From assembly GCF_039532215.1 (NCBI RefSeq), contig NZ_BAAARN010000001.1, positions 2,031,942-2,095,941 of the forward strand: a stretch of DNA of 64,000 nucleotides. Direction: 5' to 3'. The position numbers and the translations under genes are program-made. Under the pieces are notes generated by a model. That model made no database searches. It was not told the DNA's origin and saw only the letters and a list, made by a program, of their open reading frames with translations. The stretch comes from Pedococcus aerophilus. Its GTDB lineage: Bacteria > Actinomycetota > Actinomycetes > Actinomycetales > Dermatophilaceae. Of the stretch, positions 36,064 to 43,354 are shown in pieces (the stretch's first letter is position 1; every line of letters starts with the position of its first letter).

Positions 36064-37317
36064 TCAGGTCGCGGCTCCGGCGAGTCGCCGTTGGGCGACC
36101 ACGACGTGCTGGGCGACTGCGCCGGCCATGGCGAGGCCGATGAGCAGCACGGCCAGCGGCATGTCGAGACCGAGGGCAGCGACGAGGAGCACGGCGACCG
36201 AGAGGGCCACGGCGGGGACCGCCGTCCTGGGGTCGCGGTCAGCAGCGGCGTGCAGGGCTGCGAGCACCAGGGCGTAGACCGCGACGGGCACCGCGAGCGC
36301 GAAGGCGATGGCTCGCGACGACGCCACGGCGTCGTGCTGCACCACGTCGACGGCAGCGGCCAGCCCCGCCCCGACGGCTGCCACTGCGGCGAAGACGAGC
36401 ACGTGCGCGTACGAGTAGACCCAGGTCATCGTCCGCCCCTGGCCGATGAGGTCGACGTGGTCCCGCTTGAAGTACAGCCACCACAGCGAGAACACGATGA
36501 GCAGGCCGCCGACTGCCAGCAGGACCAGGCCGGGGGTGAGTCCCGACCCACCGCCGCCCTCGGCCGCCGGGAGCACTCCGTGCCCTGCGTTGCTGCCCGC
36601 GGCGGCCGGCTCGGCCAGGACGCCCTGGATGGCCTGGACGCTGGCGAGGATGACCTCACCGAGGACGATGATCGTGAACAGGCCGTAGCGCTCGGCGATG
36701 TGGTGGGGGTGGAACGGCGTCGCTCCGCCGCGCTGCTCCGCGACCACGGGGACGGCGACCTCGGCGAGGACGAGCAGCCCGAACGTCGCGTACAGCACGC
36801 CGTCGCCGTGCAGGGCCAGCCGCGCGATCCAGAGGACCTGCACCACGGTGATGCCGACGGCATAGGTCATCGCGGTCGTGCGGTGGGGGGTGTCTCCCCG
36901 GGCCACACGGAGCCAGAGGGCGACCATCGCGAGGCGCATCACGGCATACCCGGTCACGACGGCGATGGACTGGCCGTCGTCGAACAGGTCCGGCACCCCG
37001 GCCGCGAGCAGGAGCGAACCGGCCATGATCGCGAAGGTCAGCAGGCGGTAGACGACGTCGTCGCAGTCGTAGGCGGACGCGAACCACGCGTAGTTCATCC
37101 ACGCCCACCAGATGGCGAAGAAGACCAACGAGAAGCCGAGGATCGCCTCGTAGTGCGCCGCCGACAGGCCGTGGTGCAGCTCGGCGGCTGCACTCGCGAT
37201 GGCGACGACGAAGACGAGGTCGAAGAACAGCTCGAGGGGCGAGGCGACGCGGTGCGCCTCGTGCGGGTCGCGCGGGCCCATGCGCCGGACGAGCGGGATG
37301 AGGTTGAGGGCGCTCAC
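36064..37317 (-). CDS. Low temperature requirement protein A (LtrA) family membrane protein
   Basis: 417 residues with about 10-12 membrane segments. The LtrA signature is plain: SPLELFFDLVFVVAIASAA near the N terminus, ILGFSLVFFAIWWAWMNYAWF, and HHIAERYGLFTIIVLGEVI. LtrA was linked to growth of Listeria at low temperature, but the biochemical role is unknown (family knowledge). Start GTG 37317; ATG further in would remove residues before the conserved block. It is divergent from tRNA-Gly, 94 bp away. Confidence 0.9.
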   Translation of the reverse strand: MSALNLIPLVRRMGPRDPHEAHRVASPLELFFDLVFVVAIASAAAELHHGLSAAHYEAILGFSLVFFAIWWAWMNYAWFASAYDCDDVVYRLLTFAIMAGSLLLAAGVPDLFDDGQSIAVVTGYAVMRLAMVALWLRVARGDTPHRTTAMTYAVGITVVQVLWIARLALHGDGVLYATFGLLVLAEVAVPVVAEQRGGATPFHPHHIAERYGLFTIIVLGEVILASVQAIQGVLAEPAAAGSNAGHGVLPAAEGGGGSGLTPGLVLLAVGGLLIVFSLWWLYFKRDHVDLIGQGRTMTWVYSYAHVLVFAAVAAVGAGLAAAVDVVQHDAVASSRAIAFALAVPVAVYALVLAALHAAADRDPRTAVPAVALSVAVLLVAALGLDMPLAVLLIGLAMAGAVAQHVVVAQRRLAGAAT

Positions 37318-37411
37318 GAGTGGAGCGTACGACCCCCGGCGACGGGGTGTCCGGTATGCCGCGTGGCGTCGGTTAGACTGCCTGCCGCGTCGCCCTTTCG
37401 GGGCGGCGTGC

Positions 37412-37482
37412 GCCGGTGTAGCTCAATGGTAGAGCGCCAGCTTCCCAAGCTGGACACGCGAGTTCGATTCTCGTCACCGGCT
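37412..37482 (+). tRNA. tRNA-Gly, anticodon CCC
   Basis: 71-nt tRNA. The acceptor stem GCCGGTG/CACCGGC is perfect, the anticodon stem-loop is CCAGC-TTCCCAA-GCTGG (anticodon CCC), and the T-arm carries GTTCGATTC. CCA is not encoded in frame with the discriminator. It marks the left edge of the accessory island that follows. Confidence 0.96.
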
Positions 37483-37546
37483 CCCACGAGGGATTCACCG
37501 AAATGGCCGAAACAGTCCCCCGAAATGGGGCCGGACCTACGGTGGA

Positions 37547-37590
37547 CATGACGAAGGGGCCCGACCAACAGGTCGGGCCCCTTCGTCATG
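37547..37590. terminator. Strong bidirectional hairpin between tRNA-Gly and the mobile module
   Basis: 20-bp perfect arms (37547-37566 and 37571-37590) with an AACA loop, ending 1 bp before the stop of the DDE-like gene. Suits a terminator for both the tRNA and the minus-strand operon. Confidence 0.85.
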
Positions 37591-37591
37591 C

Positions 37592-39364
37592 TCATGCCGC
37601 GCGCTGCTCTCCGTAGGCTGCATCCACGTCATCTGCTTGCTGGCGAGTCAGCATCGTCAACCCATCCACCCACTGTGTGCTGGCCAGCAGCGGGTGTTCG
37701 GCGTCGCCGAGTCCGGTCCGCTCATGCCAGTTGTTGAGCTCTCGAATGTTGTAGGAGGCGACCGCCGCGGCCATCGCGAGCGTGACCATCGGCAGACCGG
37801 TGAACTGGAAGAAGCCGCGGTGGATGTTCTCGGTGTTCGGATTCTTGAGGTTGCCGTAGACGCCCTCGACGTAGGTGCGCCTATCCCACGAGGGTTCCCA
37901 GCGTCCATCTCCCCAGTACTCCTCTTGGGCGTACTTCATGTGTCGCCCCGGTGGAATCTGCACGGTGGTCTGCTTGCAGAAGGGAGTCTTGGCCGCGGGT
38001 GGCACCACGATCGGCTGTCCGGTCTCCCGGGCGACCTCCACGGTTCCATCGATGAAGGGGCAGCCCACCTTGCCGTTGAGCGCGGGACAGCCCCATCGGC
38101 TCTTCCCGTCTCCCAGGACCGTCTTGTGACGGCGCATCGCGAACTTGAAGCGCTCGTCGATCTGGCTGCGGAAGGTGTCGATCTCTGCTTTCGTACCGGT
38201 TGACCCAGGCCGCAGCAAAACCTCGAGGTGGCTCGGCGTGCCGGGGCAGTGTGGCCAACCTGCGATGATCTTGCTGCCCTCGTAGTCGACTGCTCCGTGG
38301 TCGTCCTTGCGAAGATCGTGGACCAGCCGCACACCCCGTTTCCAAAGCGGCAGGGCCCAGCGTTCGGCCTTCTTGTACGAGTAGTGGCGGTCCCCGATGA
38401 GGTCGCCAACCTCCACGCCGGCCGCGAGGACGTCGTCGATCATGCCCACGGTGACATCCACGATGTCGGTGCTCGCTGGCGTCAGGCGAAACCGTTCCAC
38501 AAAGAGCGGCTCGGCACTGGCGTCCTTGGTCTGACCGACATCGGGGATGCGGACGAGCGTGTGCAGGGCGTATCCGAAGTAGCTGGTCCGTCCACCGTCC
38601 TTGTGCGTCTTGACACCCCACTTGGCGTCGGGGTCGAACCGCCGCGCCTTCGACGCAGGCGCCTCGACCCGGGCTTCGGATGGCCCACGTGAGTCCGAAG
38701 CGACCGTGGGCACTTCCTTGACGTAGTCCTCGTCCACGGGCTCGTGGTCAAGCGCCTCGACGGGCACAGAACCCTCGACGGCAGAGGCGGCCAAGGGTCG
38801 GCCTGACCTCTGCTCGTCCTCGTCAGACGGATGGACGGGAGGCGCGTCGACGGGCTTCCGTCGTCCGCGTGTCCACGCCCACACCCCCGACTCGTCAACG
38901 GCAAGGGCCGACCCCGATCTGGCCACGACGTGAGTCGTGACCGTGAGGGCATCCGCGATCGCCGCCACCACCCGTTCCCGCCGCAGGCACTCCTCCTCGG
39001 AGAGGGAGGATGCGAGGGGGCCAGTCCACGCAAGGTGCTTGTTCAGCGCACTGCCCATGTCGTACAGCTGCTTGGGGGTCAGCTGGGCGACGGTGTTCCC
39101 GTCCTTGCGAAGCACGCCCAGTTCCCACTGGAGACCCCGCGGGAGCTGACCGGTGGCGATCTCCCACATGCGCTGGATGGTGGCGCGTCCCTGCATCGCA
39201 GCGGCGATGAGCAGGATCATGAAGAGGCGTCCGTCCAACCCTTCGCGCTTTCGGCCACGGTTGCTTCGTCGACTGTTGGCATCGAGAAGGGCACCGATCC
39301 CAGCCTTGTCGACCACCCATCGCGCGTGCTCGACATCGGTGATTGTCTGCTCGACCGTCTTCAT
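37592..39364 (-). CDS. DDE transposase-like protein of a three-gene mobile module
   Basis: 590 residues. The layout follows large IS1182/IS5-type transposases: an N-terminal helical region (LLDANSRRSNRGRKREG), catalytic Asp157 (LAVDESGVWAW), a variable acidic insert (about 190-255), Asp325 in IGDRHYSYKKAERW, a cysteine-bearing region (CPALNGKVGCPF) and Glu500 in RTYVEGVYGNLKN followed by RGFFQFTGLP...ASYNIREL. All three acidic residues are present. Its ATG overlaps the stop of the recombinase-like gene upstream (ATGA), so it is translated with it. No flanking terminal inverted repeats were recognised, and the pairing with recombinase-like genes is unusual for an insertion sequence. Confidence 0.75.
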   Translation of the reverse strand: MKTVEQTITDVEHARWVVDKAGIGALLDANSRRSNRGRKREGLDGRLFMILLIAAAMQGRATIQRMWEIATGQLPRGLQWELGVLRKDGNTVAQLTPKQLYDMGSALNKHLAWTGPLASSLSEEECLRRERVVAAIADALTVTTHVVARSGSALAVDESGVWAWTRGRRKPVDAPPVHPSDEDEQRSGRPLAASAVEGSVPVEALDHEPVDEDYVKEVPTVASDSRGPSEARVEAPASKARRFDPDAKWGVKTHKDGGRTSYFGYALHTLVRIPDVGQTKDASAEPLFVERFRLTPASTDIVDVTVGMIDDVLAAGVEVGDLIGDRHYSYKKAERWALPLWKRGVRLVHDLRKDDHGAVDYEGSKIIAGWPHCPGTPSHLEVLLRPGSTGTKAEIDTFRSQIDERFKFAMRRHKTVLGDGKSRWGCPALNGKVGCPFIDGTVEVARETGQPIVVPPAAKTPFCKQTTVQIPPGRHMKYAQEEYWGDGRWEPSWDRRTYVEGVYGNLKNPNTENIHRGFFQFTGLPMVTLAMAAAVASYNIRELNNWHERTGLGDAEHPLLASTQWVDGLTMLTRQQADDVDAAYGEQRAA

Positions 39365-40353
39365 CGGGTGCTCCCGTCGACGAGGTTCTGAGCGGCATCG
39401 AGGTAGGGCACCAGCTCAACGAGGGTGCCGGCGGTGCGCACCCCTGCGGCGTCCATGAGGACCGCAAGGGGGACGGGCCGCGTCATCAAGGTAGCCATCC
39501 AGGTTGAGCGCAGACGGCTCTGTTCGAGGTGGGGGACGCTCCCCAAGAGCGTGGCCCGCGCGAAGACATCGGAGGCCACGTTGTGACGGTTCGACAGTCG
39601 GCCCAGAAGTAGGGCGCTGCCGGTCAGTCCCTTGAGTCCTTCACGCAGCAGGTCCTCGTACTCGCGGAGAACAGTCACCTTGCGCGCACGCGGGCCGGGC
39701 ACGCAGAGGGCGATCCCACACTCTCCCTCGTCAAGCACGTGGTCTCGTTGGAGGAGTTTCAGCTCGGGTGAGTCGATGCCGGCCCCGGCCCCCATGGCGA
39801 CGCAGAGGCACATCTTCCGACGCATCTCGGCGGTCGGCTGCACTTTGGCGACCCTGCAGATCTTGTCGATCTCGTCTTGGGTGTAGGGCGGTCGGATCCC
39901 GGCTCGACTGATGCTCACGCCCTTGAAGGGGACATCCGCGGGGTTGTGGTGGTCCGCCAGGCCGCGGAGGCGGGAGCGCCGGTCAGAGCGGGACTTCTCC
40001 TTGCAGTTGGGCATGCCGACCCGGGTGTACTCGTCGACGTTGGACCGCGTCAGGGTCGTGCGGCAGTCGGCGGGGTGCCCGTGCTTGAGCGCCCAGACCC
40101 AGAAGTGGCCGACATGGGTGACGTGCTGCTTGAGGCTCTTGGTCCCGGTGACGTTGGATCCCAGCAGGCTGAGTAGGACGAGGGGCCGCACCTGCTCCCA
40201 GCGGGGGACCACTGGGCCTCGCGGCTTGTAAACGTTCTCGACGTAGTGCACGAAGTCCGCCGGGAGCGGCGTGGGCGCCCCGGCCTTCTGCTCCAAGAGC
40301 TCTTGACGACGCCGCTTGGCCTGGGCGGCACTGACCTTGCCTGTTCGATTCAT
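39361..40353 (-). CDS. Degenerate tyrosine recombinase-like protein
   Basis: 330 residues. N-terminal core-binding-like region (FVHYVENVYKPRG to KLKHGHPADC area) with SLKQHVTHVGHFWVWALKHG, as in phage-integrase SAM-like domains. The C-terminal part resembles the catalytic domain: GAGAGIDSPELKLLQRDHV corresponds to the usual GLR.SEL box but the first Arg is replaced, LRSTWMATLM matches the second Arg box, and VPYLDAAQ may hold the Tyr. The loss of one key Arg suggests altered or structural activity. ATG 40353 has an excellent ACGGAGG site; a longer frame is not needed. Coupled to the DDE-like gene and 96 bp after the next recombinase-like gene. Confidence 0.6.
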   Translation of the reverse strand: MNRTGKVSAAQAKRRRQELLEQKAGAPTPLPADFVHYVENVYKPRGPVVPRWEQVRPLVLLSLLGSNVTGTKSLKQHVTHVGHFWVWALKHGHPADCRTTLTRSNVDEYTRVGMPNCKEKSRSDRRSRLRGLADHHNPADVPFKGVSISRAGIRPPYTQDEIDKICRVAKVQPTAEMRRKMCLCVAMGAGAGIDSPELKLLQRDHVLDEGECGIALCVPGPRARKVTVLREYEDLLREGLKGLTGSALLLGRLSNRHNVASDVFARATLLGSVPHLEQSRLRSTWMATLMTRPVPLAVLMDAAGVRTAGTLVELVPYLDAAQNLVDGSTR

Positions 40354-40449
40354 TGCTGCCTCCGTTGGTGAGGGGCCGCCCAGTTCGGGCGGTGTCAGGG
40401 ACGGTGCCGGGCAGGTCTGCTTGCGCAATGGCCCGCTTCGCTTCTTTGG

Positions 40450-41277
40450 TCAGCCGCGAAGGAGGGCCTGGACGTCGCTCTCGGAGGGTCGTGGGAGATG
40501 CGGAAGGATGCGGTCGAGCGCGGTCTGCGTCAGCCCGCCGGAGGCGATCGCCGCGTGCGTGGTGCCCCAACGCTCAAGCGTGTTGACGATGCTGGTGGCG
40601 CGAAGACGATCGAAGCGAACTTGGACGTCCGTTGGTGCGGCCTCGCGACGCGCAGCGTCGAGGTTCCCGATAGGTGCCGCCTTGAGCGCGCCGCGGCCGC
40701 TCACGGTCTCGAGGATCGACGCCAAGGGGCCCTCGGGTGCAGCGGCAGCCTGCAGCGAGGCCAGTTCAGATGCGGCGTACGGCGCCGGACCCTCACCTCG
40801 TGGTTGCCGCCGAGTGCACGACGAGTGCCCCTCGATCGCTCGCAAGAGCCGGCGCAGGATCTCGCGCTGCTTGGCGAGCGTCCCCGCCCCCAACTGGTGC
40901 GGGTTGGTTCGGCAGTACCGCTCGATCCATTCGGTGGTTATGACCGTGACGATGTCGAGAGTGCCTGCGCGCTGGAGCACCCACACCAGGAACCTGGACG
41001 TGTGGCTCAGACAGACCCTCGCGTCGTTGCGGCTGGGCGGCGCGGTGGCGATGACGAGGTCGCGGGCCGTTGCCCCGATCACCGTCCACTGCTGAGCCGG
41101 GAGGGTGGGCGTGTAGTTGGCGATGTACCGGGCTACCTGTTCGCTGACCTGAGCGGACGGCGACTGCGTATCGGTGTTCATGGGGCTCACAGTCCAGGGT
41201 CGAGGCTGGTCGGCGATGCGGGTGAGCGGACTCCGCGCCTTGCCATACAGGTGATCCCCTTCGTGCTGGTCGCTCAT
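40450..41277 (-). CDS. Recombinase N-terminal-domain-like protein of the mobile module
   Basis: 275 residues. The stretch ATARDLVIATAPPSRNDARV to FLVWVLQRAG, TEWIERYCRTNPHQLGAGTL and KQREILRRLLRAIEG looks like the core-binding (SAM-like) domain of tyrosine recombinases. No complete Arg-His-Arg-Tyr catalytic set is visible, so it may bind DNA without cutting it. The start ATG 41277 overlaps the stop of the 56-residue gene (ATGA at 41274-41277). A second Met 35 codons in is an alternative start. Function is inferred from position between small leader gene and the two module proteins. Confidence 0.5.
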   Translation of the reverse strand: MSDQHEGDHLYGKARSPLTRIADQPRPWTVSPMNTDTQSPSAQVSEQVARYIANYTPTLPAQQWTVIGATARDLVIATAPPSRNDARVCLSHTSRFLVWVLQRAGTLDIVTVITTEWIERYCRTNPHQLGAGTLAKQREILRRLLRAIEGHSSCTRRQPRGEGPAPYAASELASLQAAAAPEGPLASILETVSGRGALKAAPIGNLDAARREAAPTDVQVRFDRLRATSIVNTLERWGTTHAAIASGGLTQTALDRILPHLPRPSESDVQALLRG

Positions 41278-41444
41278 GCCGTCGTGAGGCGGACAGACGC
41301 GCCCGCGACGACGACCCGCCGGCCGTGGGACGTTGCGAGCCGACCAAGGCTTCGCCCGGCCGTGTCGTAGCTGATGAACATGCCGTTGCCCCGTCGGGGC
41401 TGGCTGTGCGAGTGGTGGGTGCCGTGCGGCCGCTCGTGGGTCAT
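41274..41444 (-). CDS. 56-residue protein leading the mobile-module operon
   Basis: A His/Arg/Ser-rich N terminus (MTHERPHGTHHSHSQPRRG) is followed by a short beta-like C terminus. A very strong AGGAGAAGGAC ribosome site precedes ATG 41444, and the stop overlaps the next start by 4 bp, which supports real translation. No family is recognised; it may act in coupling or as a small DNA-binding peptide. Confidence 0.6.
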   Translation of the reverse strand: MTHERPHGTHHSHSQPRRGNGMFISYDTAGRSLGRLATSHGRRVVVAGASVRLTTA

Positions 41445-41637
41445 GTCCTTCTCCTGAGTCGGGCTCTCACGTGGTCCGCGAGCGCGTTCCCTCACAGGTC
41501 CGGCGTCCCGAGGAGTCGGCAATCCCGCTCTTTGGCCGGGCCTCCGGACGGCGCCCTTGCCTCTAGGAAGCGGATCATCGAGTCCGACCAGCGCCGGCCT
41601 TCTCCCATCCCCGCGCAGGCTGACGCTTAAGACACCG

Positions 41638-41668
41638 CGGAGGCGGGACCGCTGTGGTCCCGCCTCCG
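41638..41668. terminator. Hairpin terminator after the 121-residue gene
   Basis: 13-bp perfect arms (41638-41650 and 41656-41668) with a GCTGT loop, 40 bp beyond the stop at 41709 on the minus strand. It separates that gene from the mobile-module operon. Confidence 0.8.
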
Positions 41669-41708
41669 GTATGTATGGGCGCTCGGCCCGTGGTCCAGCT
41701 CGAGGCTG

Positions 41709-42074
41709 TTACGCAGCCTCGGGTGGGGTGAGATTGACTCCGCTTCGGGACGCGATTGCCTGGCAGATGCCGCACTCGGCTGACATCTGCGGCGGTTGGT
41801 GCTCCAGCTCGGCTTCTTGTCGAGCCCAGTCTCCGAGCCGCTCGACGTAGATGTCCGGGAACTCCTCGCTGAGTGCGATCTCGACTGCGAGCTGCTGCCC
41901 GAAGGTGTCGTTGGCATCGTCGAGGCCGTGCGATCGGCGCTCCACAGCCAAGGTGGCGAGCCGCCATCGCAGATCGAGCAGGTGCTCAAGTCGGCGACGC
42001 CGGCGACGCTCATCGAGCAGCCCGGTAGTGCTGTTGGTGGTGGGGGGCTGCTGAGGGGTGTGAGTTGTAGTCAC
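41709..42074 (-). CDS. Hypothetical protein, 121 residues
   Basis: Thr/Pro-rich start, then a helical, charged middle (LLDERRRRRRLEHLLDLRWR, and NDTFGQQLAVEIALSEEFPD) and a C-terminal CGIC pair that could bind metal. No family recognised. The start is uncertain: GTG 42074 is chosen because composition becomes protein-like there; the frame continues upstream to 42221 without clear similarity. It lies upstream of, and probably separate from, the mobile module. Confidence 0.55.
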   Translation of the reverse strand: MTTTHTPQQPPTTNSTTGLLDERRRRRRLEHLLDLRWRLATLAVERRSHGLDDANDTFGQQLAVEIALSEEFPDIYVERLGDWARQEAELEHQPPQMSAECGICQAIASRSGVNLTPPEAA

Positions 42075-42595
42075 GGTTGGTGGCCTTTGGCCTTGGTGTC
42101 CGTGCCGGCCCGGTGCCGGGAACGTGACACGGAACGCGTCCTCTCGGTTGCGTTCGAGGACACCCGTCGGCGCGTCGGAGTAGCCCACAAGGGGGCCATC
42201 CCACCAACTTCCCCGAGACACCCCGCGAGCGTTGTCTCAGCACCTCATTGCGCAGTGCCCGTCGGACCGAACGATCACAAGTCCCCGAGCGAGCGAGACC
42301 TCTCGCACGGCCCGGGCGGACACGAACGTTGACAAGTCCACAGAGGAATGACGACGCACGGGGCCACAGCGGCCGGGAGCGGGCAGAAAGGAGGTGATCT
42401 ACGCCCCCGCTGGCCGGCTGCGTTCTCCGGCGGCCTGTCGTTCATCGTTGCCGGGCGGAGGAGTCCCAGAGGAGGTGTGACACAACTCCACCGCAGTGGC
42501 AACGGTGCGGTAGTCCCGTTCCTGCGACGACCACCCAGCGGGGTCGCGGCGCAGGGACAACCTGTCTTCGCCAAGACGTAAGTTTCTGCGCTCGG
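42075..42595. other. Non-coding region with a 15-nt complement of the 16S 3' end
   Basis: No convincing gene. At 42385-42399 the plus strand matches the reverse complement of the 3' end of 16S rRNA over 15 nt (an extended Shine-Dalgarno sequence), yet no ATG or TTG lies at a usable distance; a GTG inside it would open only 28 codons. Confidence 0.5.
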
Positions 42596-43354
42596 TCAGA
42601 GCGCCGCGAGCGCCCACTGCCTTTGCAGATCAACCAAGTCGTCGGGATAGGGGCTCAGGGTGGCGTGCAGCAGTCGATGGCAAGTAGCACACAGGACGAG
42701 CAGGTCATCAACATTGGTCTCAACCATGCCGGTGCCGCGCTCGCTCAAGGGGACTATGTGATGGGCGTCCAGCCCTCGGTCGCCGCGGAGACCGAACAAG
42801 TCCCGAAGGTTTCGTCGACATCCTTGGCATTCGCCATCTACTTTGTCGATGGCCGCGCCCCGATTCGTTGTTGACCGCGCACGACAGCTCTTCATCTGAC
42901 GCTCGCCCTCGGTCTCTGAGGTGTCACGGACTCCCTCGATGAGCCTTGCCAGCGCTTCGACTAGAGCGTCGCCATCATCACCTGCGAACTGCCCTCGGCC
43001 CGTGGCATCGAGGCCCGCTTCGCTCAACAGCGCTTGCCACGACACTCGCGGCTTGATCATCACATCGGTTTTGGCCGACCAGACGGCGTCACCGCTCTTG
43101 ACTTGCTCGACCCTGCACAGGCTGACGACCATCCGGGCACGACCCCGACCGACGGTGCTGAGCAGGAGGTCCTTCTGGCGCACCGTGTGGGCCAGGTGCC
43201 AACCAGGCTGGTCACCCCCTCGCCAGTACTGCTCGAGCTCGTCAAGGTTGCCGTCGCACCGCACCACGCGGGAGCCGGACAGCGCTGCGATGCGGCGCAC
43301 CTCGGCCGCTTGGTCCGCAGGGCTGAGAGAGCGGCGAAGGTTGGTCCCCGTCAT
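42596..43354 (-). CDS. HNH endonuclease
   Basis: 252 residues. The C-terminal HNH domain contains a CQGC pair, LDAHHIVPLSERG (His198, His199), NVDDLLVLCATCHRLLHA with Asn and final His, so both metal and zinc-type cysteines are present. The N-terminal 130 residues are unassigned. ATG 43354 overlaps the stop of the type ISP gene (ATGA at 43351-43354), so it is made together with that enzyme. It may be an accessory nuclease of the restriction system, or an independent methyl- or phage-DNA-targeting enzyme. Confidence 0.85.
   Translation of the reverse strand: MTGTNLRRSLSPADQAAEVRRIAALSGSRVVRCDGNLDELEQYWRGGDQPGWHLAHTVRQKDLLLSTVGRGRARMVVSLCRVEQVKSGDAVWSAKTDVMIKPRVSWQALLSEAGLDATGRGQFAGDDGDALVEALARLIEGVRDTSETEGERQMKSCRARSTTNRGAAIDKVDGECQGCRRNLRDLFGLRGDRGLDAHHIVPLSERGTGMVETNVDDLLVLCATCHRLLHATLSPYPDDLVDLQRQWALAAL

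Noticed and set aside
35990-37400. Long plus-strand open frame opposite the LtrA gene
   Set aside because: Composition of Asp/Arg/Gly repeats typical of antisense frames; the minus-strand LtrA protein is convincing.
37412-37482. Attachment site (attL) at the tRNA-Gly 3' end
   Set aside because: No second copy of the tRNA 3' sequence could be found near the right end of the island, so att sites are not claimed.
42348-42581. 77-codon plus-strand frame with AGAGG before its ATG
   Set aside because: Composition is Gly/Arg/Ser-rich without family match; might be translated but cannot be supported.
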